Shown here piece by piece: positions 34,349-43,444 of a stretch of 64,000 bases of DNA. The notes under the pieces are model-generated. The model was given only the letters and a program-made list of their open reading frames with translations, was not told where the DNA came from and did not search any database. The DNA lies in NCBI RefSeq assembly GCF_900142725.1, contig NZ_FRBW01000001.1:310001-374000 (forward strand), given 5' to 3'. The translations under genes and the position numbers were made by a program. This DNA is from Roseibium suaedae (GTDB lineage Bacteria > Pseudomonadota > Alphaproteobacteria > Rhizobiales > Stappiaceae). Position 1 is the stretch's first letter; every line of letters begins with the position of its first letter.

Positions 34349-35668
34349 TCATCTTGATAGATTTTGGCCGTTCAGACCAAGAGCTTCGACGACAGGCTTG
34401 TCCAAATCGCTGTTGCCATCTCCGGTGAACAGACCAAAGTTGACATGATCATCCCAGATTGCCCAGCCAAATCCGTTTTTTTCTGCCGTTGAGCGGAGAT
34501 CCCTGTACCAGGACGTCCGGCTTCCATCATCCGGGATATAGGCAGGCAGCCGTGTCGCTCCGAACTCGCCAATGATGATGCGGGAAGGCGCAATGCCGTG
34601 TTCTGCGGCCCAATCGGAGATAATTTTGAACCTTGCGTCCATATAGGCTTTGTCAGGCTTCTCGCGATTGTAGAAGTTCCTAATATGTCTGGATGCTTCG
34701 TTGAGGGCGCTCTCGGACTGAGGGTGCCCAGCCTTCGCAAGCTCGGCCAGATGCTTCTCGGTCAGCTGTTCCGAACGCTCGATCGAGCCATTGGACCATG
34801 GATAGCTCATTCCGGCCATATAGCGTGCGGGCGGAGAGGCCCACAGAAGAGACTGATGGGAAAAGAAGTGAGGCTCGTAATTGTGAATGTCGAACAGGGT
34901 CCGGCTGTCGTAGATCCCAGGATCGAGGGTCGACAGCCCGTCGATAGAGGACCAGCAGCCTCCGGTAATGACAACCGGAAGATCCGGGGCGACCTCTCTG
35001 ACCGCCCGGTACAGACTTTCCTGTGAAACGGTCCAGTCCTCTCCGTCCGTCCTGAAACACATCGGTTGCGGCTCGTTCATCAGTTCGAGCGCAATCTTGT
35101 CTGCAGGGAGATCCTTTATCCGGCGTGCAACGTCGCGCAGCAGGGTTCGGTAGGCTTCAAAGGCGGGGCCTTGCGGGTCTTTCAGAATATCGACAGGCTT
35201 CCAGTTGGAGGCATAGTTTGCCGGATGCATGTCGACCATGACGGTGAACTTGCTATCCAGCAATCTGAGCACCCAGGCTCTCAGATCATCCAGCAGCAAT
35301 CTTCGATCTGTATCCGACGCCGCCAGGAACGGACCCGCATCGACCGGCAGGCGGATAAAGTCCAGTCCCAGGTCGCTTAGTTGTTGCAACTCTGCGTCGG
35401 AAAAGCGGGACATGCTGCCCTGGAAGGGAGGCCAGAGGTACTGACCGGGATTTGCCGGATCACGATATGAAAATCCCATGATCCGCGCGAGATTTGTTCC
35501 ACGCTTGAATTCAGGAACTGTCAGCGGTACCTGGGACTGGACAGTTTGAGCTGTTGCGGGATTTGCTCCCTCGAGCAATCCGGAAAACCTCAGACCGGCA
35601 ACGAGCGCTGCTCCAGACACCACGACAAGTGCCAGAAGTGCGATTTTGCGGCCGAGTTTCCAGTTCAT
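34349..35668 (-). CDS. Glycoside hydrolase family 5 (cellulase-like)
   Basis: 439 residues. An N-terminal membrane anchor or signal segment (residues 8-30) exports it. The TIM-barrel domain has the GH5 acid/base motif ALELMNEPQP (around residue 200) and the nucleophile in IIIGEFGATR (around 375), with RLPVDAGPF and MVDMHPANY as further family marks. In exopolysaccharide loci such enzymes trim or release the polymer in the periplasm. The start ATG overlaps the stop of the upstream glycosyltransferase as ATGA, so the two are translated together. Confidence 0.9.
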   Translation of the reverse strand: MNWKLGRKIALLALVVVSGAALVAGLRFSGLLEGANPATAQTVQSQVPLTVPEFKRGTNLARIMGFSYRDPANPGQYLWPPFQGSMSRFSDAELQQLSDLGLDFIRLPVDAGPFLAASDTDRRLLLDDLRAWVLRLLDSKFTVMVDMHPANYASNWKPVDILKDPQGPAFEAYRTLLRDVARRIKDLPADKIALELMNEPQPMCFRTDGEDWTVSQESLYRAVREVAPDLPVVITGGCWSSIDGLSTLDPGIYDSRTLFDIHNYEPHFFSHQSLLWASPPARYMAGMSYPWSNGSIERSEQLTEKHLAELAKAGHPQSESALNEASRHIRNFYNREKPDKAYMDARFKIISDWAAEHGIAPSRIIIGEFGATRLPAYIPDDGSRTSWYRDLRSTAEKNGFGWAIWDDHVNFGLFTGDGNSDLDKPVVEALGLNGQNLSR

Positions 35669-36900
35669 TTGGCTGTTTCCCTCGAGTTGGTCTGACAGCA
35701 GAAGCGTTCGATATCTGCCCGGTAGCCTTCGGCGATCGCATCAGGGTTGAAGCGATCATGCAGAAGCTGGCCAGATGCCGCAATTGATTGCCGGTATGCT
35801 TCATTCTTCCGGTAAAGCGTTTCAAGTGCCGATGCGATGTCCTGAACGTTTCCGGCCTCGATCCCAACGCCTGCGTCCATGCCATCCAGATAGCCGTCTA
35901 TCCCGGTATTCTGACTGTAGAGAATTGGAATCCCGGCAAACAGTGCCTCCAGATAAACCATGCCAAAGGTTTCCTGATGGCTCGGCAACGCCAGAGCCAG
36001 GTAGTTTGGCAAGTGGGAAAACAGGGTCTTGCCATCCATGCCGCCAAGCAGTTTGACGCTGGCCGCAAGATCCAGTTCGTCGATTTCCTTGATCACCGCG
36101 GCAACGGTTTCATCGTCACCGGGACCGATGATGTCGAGGCAGATACCGGGGTTGGTTTCAAGGAAGAGCGCAAAACCCTTCAGCAGATCGTTTAGCCCTT
36201 TCCGCTTGCGCAGATTGAGATGCAGAACAGTGGCAAAGCGTCCATTGGCCGGAAGGGAAGGAAGGGCAGCCGATGTATTGCCTACGATGTTCGGCAGCAG
36301 GCGTTCTTTTTCCGGCTGCTCCGGAATATGTTCATGAAACGCGGGGCGGAACCAGGCAGAGACATGATAGAGCATGTCGGCATGGGCGGCGATGCGTCTC
36401 ATCAGCGGGCGGTAGTCGGGTTTGAAGAGCAGCACATTGCGCTCAGACTCACCCCGTACAGACACGAACAGACGAACGTCATCCCCATAGTGTTCGGCGA
36501 GCCAAAGGCCTGCGATCCCCTCGAAGGCGAATTTGTGGGCGTGGATCAGATCCGGCTTCCAGCTTTCCGCACTGAGCGTTGATGCAATCTTGCGTGCAAC
36601 TCTCCGCATGGTACGAGCAAGGCCCAGTCCCATGGGCAGGCCGAAATAGCGGTAGGAATAGACCCGGACCCCATGCCGTTCGCCGCAATCAATGAAGTGG
36701 GTCTTCCAGGGCTTACTGGTCCGGTTGAGCGACATGACGATGTGTTCGCCAATTTGGGCGTTACCTTCAGCACCGGCTGCCCGCCGGACCAGGCGTTCAA
36801 TCGCGGTGGTCGTCCGGTTCCTGTGCGGGTTGGGATAATCCGCGCTGATATGAAGAATGCGGGGGCCGGTCTGATAGTCGGCCGGTTCTCGCATGCTCAT
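35665..36900 (-). CDS. Glycosyltransferase family 4
   Basis: 411 residues from an ATG at 36900; the reading frame stays open to 37014 but the extra residues do not resemble the family. GT-B fold: N-terminal ILHISADYPNPH, DLIHAHKFAFEGIAGLWLAE; C-terminal VLHLNLRKRKGLNDLLKGF, IIGPGDDE and the donor-binding E-x7-E region LPSHQETFGMVYLEALFAG. It probably adds a sugar to the exopolysaccharide repeat. It heads a four-gene operon with GH5, Wzy and Wzc-like genes, and is divergent from an acetyltransferase gene; the 243-bp gap at 36901-37143 should hold both promoters. Confidence 0.9.
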   Translation of the reverse strand: MSMREPADYQTGPRILHISADYPNPHRNRTTTAIERLVRRAAGAEGNAQIGEHIVMSLNRTSKPWKTHFIDCGERHGVRVYSYRYFGLPMGLGLARTMRRVARKIASTLSAESWKPDLIHAHKFAFEGIAGLWLAEHYGDDVRLFVSVRGESERNVLLFKPDYRPLMRRIAAHADMLYHVSAWFRPAFHEHIPEQPEKERLLPNIVGNTSAALPSLPANGRFATVLHLNLRKRKGLNDLLKGFALFLETNPGICLDIIGPGDDETVAAVIKEIDELDLAASVKLLGGMDGKTLFSHLPNYLALALPSHQETFGMVYLEALFAGIPILYSQNTGIDGYLDGMDAGVGIEAGNVQDIASALETLYRKNEAYRQSIAASGQLLHDRFNPDAIAEGYRADIERFCCQTNSRETAK

Positions 36901-37143
36901 TGTCTGGCTTCTCCCTATGGTCGCTGACTGTGCATTCTCGGTTGCTCGCAACGAGCTAGGCCGGAAACTAAATTTCGTCCGCAGAAGGGAGGAACAGTCT
37001 CTGAAAGGCTGCACAAACTTGAAAATTGTAACTCTAGCCGTGTTTGTTCACTCAAGATCCACCATTGGCTCTCAAAAAAGGATGAAGGTCTGAAATTTTC
37101 CGGACCCTGAAATGATTGATTTGGGAGACGGAAAGCGCTGGCG

Positions 37144-37794
37144 GTGGCAATCTGGCGTGATCCGGAAGTGAGCATATTGGCAATGGAAGCAGAAACTTTA
37201 AGCGTTGGTGCGAGCGAGCCGAGATTTGGGTGGCGGCACAGGGTTACACGTCTCGCCTGGGGCGTGACCTGGGCTTTGCTCGGATCCTGGACACAGCCGT
37301 TCCACGGTTGGCGCAGGTTTCTGTTGCGTCTTTTCGGAGCCAAGGTGGGGCAGGGCGTCTACGTTGCTCCCTCTGCCCGGATCTGGTACCCGGGAAATCT
37401 GGTTCTGGAGGATTTCGCAGCCATCGCGGATCATGCAGACATTTACTGCATGGCGCAGATTACGATCGGAAAATACGCCGTCATTTCCAAGCGAGCCCAT
37501 ATTTGCACCGGCACGCATGACATCGACGGCGAGTTCTTTCAGTTGATGACGTCTCCGATCGTCATTGGAGACTATGCCTGGATCACCGCCGATGCCTTCG
37601 TGGGGCCGGGGGTCATCGTTGGCGAGGGGGCTGTGCTGGGAACGCATGGGGTGACGGTGAAGAACCTGAAACCCTGGACGGTCTATGCAGGAAATCCTGC
37701 CCGTGAGATCAAGCCCAGGCAACCGTTCTACAGGTCGGATGTGCCGATGCGCGGGTGGCGGGAGCCTGCAGAGCGCTCAGCTGCGGCGCGGTAA
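37144..37794 (+). CDS. WcaF-like O-acetyltransferase (left-handed beta helix)
   Basis: About 216 residues with hexapeptide repeats. Visible marks are LLRLFGAKVGQGVYVAPSAR, LEDFAAIADHADIY, ITIGKYAVISKRAHICTGTH (with the catalytic His in CTGTHD) and PIVIGDYAWITADAFVGPGV, then VYAGNPAREIK. This is the WcaF/colanic-acid type that acetylates sugars of surface polysaccharides using acetyl-CoA. Start is GTG 37144 or ATG 37183; neither has a strong ribosome-binding site. It is first of two plus-strand genes, followed by the GT26 gene. Confidence 0.88.
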   Translation: MAIWRDPEVSILAMEAETLSVGASEPRFGWRHRVTRLAWGVTWALLGSWTQPFHGWRRFLLRLFGAKVGQGVYVAPSARIWYPGNLVLEDFAAIADHADIYCMAQITIGKYAVISKRAHICTGTHDIDGEFFQLMTSPIVIGDYAWITADAFVGPGVIVGEGAVLGTHGVTVKNLKPWTVYAGNPAREIKPRQPFYRSDVPMRGWREPAERSAAAR

Positions 37795-37860
37795 CGGTCT
37801 GGAGTTTTCTTTATTCAAATCGGGGTCCGGCCAAGTCTTCTGGAGTTCTTTTGACCCTCA

Positions 37861-38655
37861 ATGGGCAGCTATGGGATGACAGTGAACAGCGTGGCGGAAG
37901 GTCATTTGAAACAGGACAGCTTTCGATTTGGCTCACTGGATATCTTGCGTCTGGATCAGGATCAGGCCGTTGAGCTGGTGCGCTCTGCCGTAGTGGCTGG
38001 GCAGCGCACGGACATTGCCATCTGCAACGCTCATACGCTTCTGACGGCGCTGGAAAAGCCGGACTATGCGGCGACGCTCAAGGCCATGACCTTGCTCAAC
38101 GATGGCATCGGGATCGAGATTGCCGCGAGAAAGCTGAGCGGCAGCGGGTTTCCGGCAAACCTAAACGGAACGGATTTCGTGCCGCAGCTCTTGAGCCGGA
38201 TCGGTGTGCCGCTTCGCATCTATCTTCTGGGGGCAAGGCAAGAGCAGGTTGAAAGGGCTGCGGAGCATATCCGCAAGGCTTATCCCTCCCACACGATCGT
38301 GGGGTTGCGGAATGGGTATTTCCAGGCGGACGAAACGGACGAGATTTGTGCAGCCGTCGCAGCGACGAAGCCGGATCTGCTTCTGGTTGCCATGGGCAAT
38401 CCCCGGCAGGAGCAATTCATTGTCGGCAACCGGGACAAGCTCGGCACGACGGTGACAATGGGCGTTGGTGCGCTCTTCGACTTTCTGTCCGGATCGGTCG
38501 TGCGGGCACCGGGTTGGGTGCGGGCCATCGGGTGCGAGTGGGTGTTCCGCCTACTGCAGGAGCCGCGCCGTCTGTTCCGCCGCTATGTGATCGGAATTCC
38601 GAGGTTTCTCTGGGCCATCCGGCGTCTCAAGCGGTCTCAGCCCGCTCAGGATTGA
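37861..38655 (+). CDS. WecG/TagA/CpsF family glycosyltransferase (GT26)
   Basis: 264 residues. Family motifs are in order: ICNAHTLLTALEKPDY, LLNDGIGIEIAARKLSG (with the catalytic aspartate), LNGTDFVPQL, YLLGARQEQVERAAEH, LLVAMGNPRQEQFI, VGALFDFLSGSV and EWVFRLLQEPRRLFRRY. Such enzymes transfer N-acetylmannosamine(-uronic acid) or a similar sugar onto a lipid-linked acceptor, usually as the second step of repeat-unit assembly. A priming transferase of the WcaJ or WecA type is not seen in the window and must lie elsewhere. The last 10 bases overlap the convergent cobK. Confidence 0.92.
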   Translation: MGSYGMTVNSVAEGHLKQDSFRFGSLDILRLDQDQAVELVRSAVVAGQRTDIAICNAHTLLTALEKPDYAATLKAMTLLNDGIGIEIAARKLSGSGFPANLNGTDFVPQLLSRIGVPLRIYLLGARQEQVERAAEHIRKAYPSHTIVGLRNGYFQADETDEICAAVAATKPDLLLVAMGNPRQEQFIVGNRDKLGTTVTMGVGALFDFLSGSVVRAPGWVRAIGCEWVFRLLQEPRRLFRRYVIGIPRFLWAIRRLKRSQPAQD

Positions 38656-39404
38656 CGCTCAGGCAGCCGGGAAATTGCCTCGACAAGATCCTTTGTAGAC
38701 GCATACGTGGGCGCTGATGCGAGCGCAGGCCTTTGAACCATGATCACCGGCAGTCCGATCGCGGCGGCTGCTGCGATCTTGGCATGGGACTGCTCGCCGC
38801 CACTGTTTTTCGAGACCACATGACTGATGCCATGTTTGCGCAGCAGGGCCGCTTCGGTGTCCATGTCGGCGCTGGGCCGCTCCAGGATCAGATGCCAGCT
38901 TTCCGGCAGCGCAGTGGCGGGCGGCTCTATCATCCGGACGACGGCAGCCAGATTGCTTCGATGTGTAAAGCTGCCGATTTCCTTGCGGCCGACGGCAATC
39001 AGGGGGCGTGAGCCCTCCGGCAGAAGCTGGGCAGCTTCTTCAAGGGAAGTTGCCGGGATCCAGCGGTCTTCCGGGTTTTGCACCCAGGCGGGACGTTCCA
39101 GCCTCAGCACCGGGATCCTAGCCACGCTGGCTGCATTGACTGCATGGGAGCTTATGATCTGCGCGAAGGGGTGCGTTGCGTCCACGAGGCAGGTGAACTG
39201 CTCTGTTTTGAGGAATGCGGCCAGACCTTCTGCGCCGCCAAAACCGCCAACACGGACGGGCGCATCGATCTTTGGCAGATCCTGTACGGCTCCGGCAAAG
39301 GAAGCCAGCAGATCCACATCCGGCTGACTTCCAGAAAGGACCCGGATCAAGCTGCGGGCTTCCGGAGTTCCGGCCAGGACCAGGATCTTCGGGCGCTCAG
39401 CCAT
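38646..39404 (-). CDS. cobK: Precorrin-6A/cobalt-precorrin-6A reductase
   Basis: 252 residues. NADPH-dependent reductase of the corrin ring (CobK/CbiJ). Visible marks: ILVLAGTPEARSLIRVLSG at the N-terminus, CLVDATHPFAQIISSHAV, VLRLERPAWV and HGISHVVSKNSGG with the conserved S-K-x-S/N-G-G segment. It overlaps the end of cbiD by 8 bases, so the two are co-translated. The 3' end overlaps the convergent glycosyltransferase gene, which marks the border between the exopolysaccharide and cobalamin loci. Confidence 0.95.
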   Translation of the reverse strand: MAERPKILVLAGTPEARSLIRVLSGSQPDVDLLASFAGAVQDLPKIDAPVRVGGFGGAEGLAAFLKTEQFTCLVDATHPFAQIISSHAVNAASVARIPVLRLERPAWVQNPEDRWIPATSLEEAAQLLPEGSRPLIAVGRKEIGSFTHRSNLAAVVRMIEPPATALPESWHLILERPSADMDTEAALLRKHGISHVVSKNSGGEQSHAKIAAAAAIGLPVIMVQRPALASAPTYASTKDLVEAISRLPERQS

Positions 39405-40491
39405 CCCAGCCGCTTTCCCCGGTTACGTTCCCGGCGCGGTCGACGATCATGACCTCCAGGGCAATGGGTGCGTCGCGCAGGAGCACCCGGACAGCTTCCC
39501 GGGTCTTGAATGCCAGTGGGGTGCTGAGGTCGATTTTCTCTTCAAGGGAAAGGTCCAGCACCTCCTTGGCCGTGTTCGCGGTCAGGCAACGCTCGACAAG
39601 CTGGCTGGATGCCCCGGCTTGTTCGAGCAGCTGTGAAAGGAACTGGAAGTCGACCTGGCTTCGGGCGGAGTGCAGATCCAGCGCGCCCTGGGCCAGCTTG
39701 GTGAACTTGGCAAAGCCGCCCGCCAGCGTCAGCCGGGGCAGGGGATGGGCCCGAAGATACTTCAAAAGTCCGCCGGCAAAGTCGCCCATATCCAGATAGG
39801 CAGCCTCTTCCAGATCATAGCGGGCACGAATTGCGTCTTCTGAAGTGGAGCCGGTGGCACCGGCAACATGGGTGAGACCCGCAGCCCGCGCCACATCGAT
39901 GCCCCTGTGAATGGACGCAATCCAGGCCGCGCAGGAAAAGGGGCGGACGATGCCGGTGGTGCCCAGGATGGAAAGGCCGCCTACAATGCCCAGACGCCCG
40001 TTGAGTGTCTTGAGCGCCAGAGCCTCGCCGTCCTCGATGGAAATGGTGATTTCGACATCGCCCTCGGCACCGGTTTCATTGCAGACTTCGGCGATGGCGG
40101 TCTGCATCATCTGCCGGGGCACGGGATTGATGGCTGGCTCGCCTGGCGGAATTGGCAGGCCTGCCCGTGTAACCGTGCCGACGCCGGGACCTGCCCGGAA
40201 CTGAACGCCTTGCCCCTTGGCTAGCCGCCTGACGCTGGCACTGACGAGAGCGCCGTGGGTCACGTCCGGATCATCGCCGGCATCCTTGATGATGGCGGCG
40301 CTGGCGCTGTCTGCGGACAATTCGTGCCGGGCCAGGGCAAAGGCCGTCTCGCCGCCTTTCGGCAGGGTGATGGTTACGGGATCCGGGAAATCACCGGTCA
40401 GCAACGCCTGGAAAGCAGCTTTTGCCGCGCCGGTGGCACAGGCCCCGGTCGTCCAGCCGCGTCTCAGCTCTCGTGGTGCTTCCCCAGTCAT
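39397..40491 (-). CDS. cbiD: Cobalt-precorrin-5B (C1)-methyltransferase
   Basis: 364 residues. The opening RRGWTTGACATGAAKAAFQA is the CbiD signature, with GVGTVTRAGL, GRLGIVGGLSILGTTGIVRP and TLAGGFAKFTKLAQG further on. CbiD methylates C1 in the oxygen-independent, early-cobalt pathway; the aerobic pathway uses CobF instead, and no cobF is seen here. It leads a two-gene unit with cobK and is divergent from cobA; the 121-bp gap at 40492-40612 holds both promoters. Confidence 0.95.
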   Translation of the reverse strand: MTGEAPRELRRGWTTGACATGAAKAAFQALLTGDFPDPVTITLPKGGETAFALARHELSADSASAAIIKDAGDDPDVTHGALVSASVRRLAKGQGVQFRAGPGVGTVTRAGLPIPPGEPAINPVPRQMMQTAIAEVCNETGAEGDVEITISIEDGEALALKTLNGRLGIVGGLSILGTTGIVRPFSCAAWIASIHRGIDVARAAGLTHVAGATGSTSEDAIRARYDLEEAAYLDMGDFAGGLLKYLRAHPLPRLTLAGGFAKFTKLAQGALDLHSARSQVDFQFLSQLLEQAGASSQLVERCLTANTAKEVLDLSLEEKIDLSTPLAFKTREAVRVLLRDAPIALEVMIVDRAGNVTGESGWDG

Positions 40492-40612
40492 GCTTGGCTT
40501 ATACCGCGAAATTCCGCAGTACCGCGAACCATTTGCGCCTTCGCACAGGGAAGATGCGCTTCCCCGCTTTCTGATGCTTGGCCTGAGGCGCAGGGGGGAC
40601 TAGAAAGAAGGA

Positions 40613-41476
40613 ATGAATATTGATCCCTTGACCCAAGATCTTTCCTCCCGGCTGCCCGCGTTCGAGCCGGGCTGGGTGTGGCTGGCTGGCGCGGGCCCCG
40701 GTGATCCGGGCCTGTTGACGCTGCACGCATTGAACGGCCTGCGTCAGGCAGACGTGGTGGTCTATGACGCTCTTGTCGATCAGACGATCCTGGAATGGGT
40801 GAAGCCGGGCGCTGTGATTGACTACGCGGGCAAGCGCGGCGGCAAGCCAAGCCCCAAGCAGCGCGACATCACTTTGAAGCTGATCGACTATGCCCGCGCG
40901 GGAAAGCGCGTGCTGCGTCTCAAGGGCGGTGATCCTTTCGTTTTCGGCCGGGGTGGGGAAGAAGCGCTGGGCCTAGTCGGGGCCGGTATCCCGTTCCGGG
41001 TCATTCCGGGCATTACCGCCGGGATCGGTGGGCTGGCCTATGCGGGCATTCCCGCCACGCACCGGGACACCAATCAGGCCGTGACCTTCCTGACAGGCCA
41101 TGACCAGACTGGGCTGACGCCGGATGCGGTCAATTGGGAAGGTGTTGCCAAGGGATCTCCTGTCATCGTCATGTATATGGCTATGAAGCATCTCTCCGTG
41201 ATTGCCGGCAAACTCATAGCCGGTGGACGGTCTGTGGATGAGCCTGTGGGCATTGTGTGCAATGCGTCCCTGGCCGGACAACGCGTTCTGGAGACGACGC
41301 TCGGGCGCTGCGCCGAAGACGCGGAAGCCGCAGGTCTTGAGCCGCCAGCCATCGTCTGTGTGGGAGAGGTCGTGCGGCTTCGTTCCGGTCTCGACTGGCT
41401 CGGGGCGATGGAGGGCCGCATCCTGGATGCGGATCCGCTTCAGCTTGGGCGCAGCAAGGTGCAGGATCTCGGATGA
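40613..41476 (+). CDS. cobA: Uroporphyrinogen-III C-methyltransferase
   Basis: 287 residues, the SUMT domain alone without the CysG dehydrogenase part. It makes precorrin-2, the branch point to cobalamin and siroheme. Motifs: WLAGAGPGDPGLLTLHAL (SAM loop 1), RLKGGDPFVFGRGGEEA (loop 2) and the VIPGITAGIGGLAYAGIP segment. The ATG has GAAAGAAGGA before it. The stop overlaps the next start as ATGA, so cobA-cobB are coupled. Confidence 0.96.
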   Translation: MNIDPLTQDLSSRLPAFEPGWVWLAGAGPGDPGLLTLHALNGLRQADVVVYDALVDQTILEWVKPGAVIDYAGKRGGKPSPKQRDITLKLIDYARAGKRVLRLKGGDPFVFGRGGEEALGLVGAGIPFRVIPGITAGIGGLAYAGIPATHRDTNQAVTFLTGHDQTGLTPDAVNWEGVAKGSPVIVMYMAMKHLSVIAGKLIAGGRSVDEPVGIVCNASLAGQRVLETTLGRCAEDAEAAGLEPPAIVCVGEVVRLRSGLDWLGAMEGRILDADPLQLGRSKVQDLG

Positions 41477-42807
41477 ACCCGGCAGGCCCGCGGGGCTTGA
41501 TGATTGCCGCGCCGTCTTCGGGCTCCGGCAAGACCACCGTGACACTCGCGCTCCTCAGGGCCCTGCGCAATCGGGGCGTTCCTGCCGTATCGGCCAAATC
41601 CGGGCCGGACTATATCGATCCGAAGTTTCATGAAGCGGCCAGTGGGCTCGCCTGCATCAATCTGGATGCCTGGGCGATGGAATCCGCACAGATCCAGTCC
41701 CTGGCAGCCTCGCAGATGCAAGGTGCGAATCTTCTAGTCGTGGAAGCGGCCATGGGCCTCTTTGACGGCGCCGCCAACGGGCGGGGCTCTGCGGCAGACC
41801 TTGCCGCATGTCTCGGTCTTCCCGTGGTGCTCGTCGTTGACTGTGCGAAACAAGCTCAATCCGTTGCCGCGCTCGTGTCCGGCTTTGCGTCTTTCCGGCA
41901 AGATGTGCCGGTCGCGGGTATTCTGCTCAACAAGGTCGGCAGTCCGCGGCATGAGGCCATGCTGCGCAGAGCGCTGGCACCGCTCGGTATTCCTGTTGTC
42001 GGCGCCTTGCCGCGTTTGCAGGGCCTGATGTTGCCCGAGCGGCATCTCGGACTTGTGCAGGCGGAAGAGCATCCGGAACTGTCCCGGTTTCTGGATCAGG
42101 CAGCGGAGCATCTTGAGGCTTATGCCGATCTGAGTGCCCTTTCCGGACTTGCCTTGCCGCTCATTCAAACCTCTGACGCCGGAGGCGATCTGCTCCCGCC
42201 TCTCGGGCAGCGGATCGCAGTCGCTTCTGACGTCGCTTTTGCCTTTGCTTACCCGCATCTTCTGTCGGGGTGGCGCGAGGCTGGGGCGGACTTAAGCTTT
42301 TTCTCGCCCTTGGCTGATGAGGGCGCAGCTGCGGATGCGGACGCGATTTATCTTCCGGGGGGATATCCCGAACTCCATGCCGGACGGCTAGCGGCCAATG
42401 AGGGGTTCCGGGGCAGCCTGCACTCAGCCGCAGCCCGCGGCGCGCTGATCTATGGCGAATGCGGGGGCTACATGGTTCTCGGAGATGGTCTGATCGATGC
42501 GCAGGAAATGCGTCATCAGATGCTGGGACTTCTGCCTTTGGAAACAAGTTTTGCTACCCGCAAGCGTCATCTGGGCTACCGGGAACTGAGCCTTTTGCAC
42601 GACGTGCCGGTTCCGGGATGGAGCAAGGGAATGGGGCTGGCCGCCCATGAATTCCACTACGCTTCCATCGTTCACGAGGGAGCCGCTGACCGGCTGTTTT
42701 CTGCAAGGGATGCGGAAGGCGAAACGCTGCCGGAAATGGGGCTCCGAACCGGTAAAACCCTTGGTTCCTTTGCGCATTTGATCTGCGCGCGGGGCTGCGG
42801 AACCTGA
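41473..42807 (+). CDS. cobB: Cobyrinate a,c-diamide synthase
   Basis: 444 residues. The N-terminal ATP-binding domain has the P-loop APSSGSGKTTVTLALLRALR and the KSGPDYIDPKFHEAASG segment. The C-terminal glutamine amidotransferase domain has the catalytic cysteine in IYGECGGYMVLGDGL. It amidates the a and c side chains of cobyrinate or hydrogenobyrinate with glutamine. Since the locus encodes the early-cobalt route, the CbiA-type substrate cobyrinate is likelier here. It overlaps cobA by four bases. Confidence 0.95.
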   Translation: MNPAGPRGLMIAAPSSGSGKTTVTLALLRALRNRGVPAVSAKSGPDYIDPKFHEAASGLACINLDAWAMESAQIQSLAASQMQGANLLVVEAAMGLFDGAANGRGSAADLAACLGLPVVLVVDCAKQAQSVAALVSGFASFRQDVPVAGILLNKVGSPRHEAMLRRALAPLGIPVVGALPRLQGLMLPERHLGLVQAEEHPELSRFLDQAAEHLEAYADLSALSGLALPLIQTSDAGGDLLPPLGQRIAVASDVAFAFAYPHLLSGWREAGADLSFFSPLADEGAAADADAIYLPGGYPELHAGRLAANEGFRGSLHSAAARGALIYGECGGYMVLGDGLIDAQEMRHQMLGLLPLETSFATRKRHLGYRELSLLHDVPVPGWSKGMGLAAHEFHYASIVHEGAADRLFSARDAEGETLPEMGLRTGKTLGSFAHLICARGCGT

Positions 42808-42893
42808 CAAGTCTTCGCGTGACTGCCTTACTTTCTGCCTGATTTTCCTGCTCTGAACGTTACAGGGAGGGGCATGAAGAAGAGAGTAGGTTT

Positions 42894-43349
42894 ATGAAAA
42901 CGACAATTTTCCCGCGTCTTGCAGCAGCCGTCCTGATGGTTGGTATCTCGGTCGGCCTCGCAGGAGCGCCGACGGCTGCTCTCGCCAAGGACAAGCATTC
43001 CCAGGAAGAAATTCTGAAGAAAAAGAAGGCTCAGTCTGGGCAGCATTCAGGGCAGAAGACGCAGGCCGGACAGAAATCCCAGGCCTCCAAGCACAAGCCT
43101 GATTCAAAGCCACAGAGCAATTCAAAGCAACAGCACAAAACGCCGGCCAAGAATGCCCATGCCAATCCGGACTGGAAGCACAAGGGCGGAAAGATGCCAA
43201 AAAACTTCCGCGGAGAGCCGGTCGACTACCGCAAGCACAATCTCAAGCAGCCGCCAAAAGGCTATCAGTGGGTCCGCCACAACAACGACTACGTCCTGAT
43301 CGCCATCAGCACGGGAATCGTCTCGGCGATCATCAACGCAACCCGTTGA
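42894..43349 (+). CDS. RcnB-like periplasmic protein
   Basis: 151 residues. A signal peptide (residues 1-30, cleavage near ALAKDK) is followed by a lysine/glutamine/histidine-rich low-complexity part (about 35-95, with repeated QSGQ, QKTQAGQ and SKHKPDSK) and a C-terminal RcnB domain: FRGEPVDYRKHNLKQPPKGY with QWVRHNNDYVLIAISTGIV. RcnB of E. coli takes part in nickel/cobalt homeostasis. Placed between cobB and cobM, it may buffer or sense cobalt in the periplasm, but that is inference. It is plus strand, 86 bases after cobB, and could be on the same transcript. Confidence 0.85.
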   Translation: MKTTIFPRLAAAVLMVGISVGLAGAPTAALAKDKHSQEEILKKKKAQSGQHSGQKTQAGQKSQASKHKPDSKPQSNSKQQHKTPAKNAHANPDWKHKGGKMPKNFRGEPVDYRKHNLKQPPKGYQWVRHNNDYVLIAISTGIVSAIINATR

Positions 43350-43381
43350 TTTTCGACGCCGATCAGACCAATCGATGAAGC

Positions 43382-43413
43382 GAAAAGGCCAGACCGCGAA
43401 ACCGGTCTGGCCT
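43382..43413 (-). terminator. Terminator stem copy 1, minus-strand polarity
   Basis: AGGCCAGACC (43386-43395) and GGTCTGGCCT (43404-43413) pair perfectly. Read on the minus strand it is followed by TTTTCG, so it can end transcription coming from cobM. The same stem recurs at 43555-43582. Confidence 0.65.
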
Positions 43414-43444
43414 CAGACTGCTGGCAAAGCTGCCACCTCTCCAC

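Noticed and set aside
37861..39404. Frameshift or fusion between the GT26 gene and cobK
   Set aside because: The genes are on opposite strands and both have intact C-termini; the 10-base overlap is an ordinary convergent overlap.
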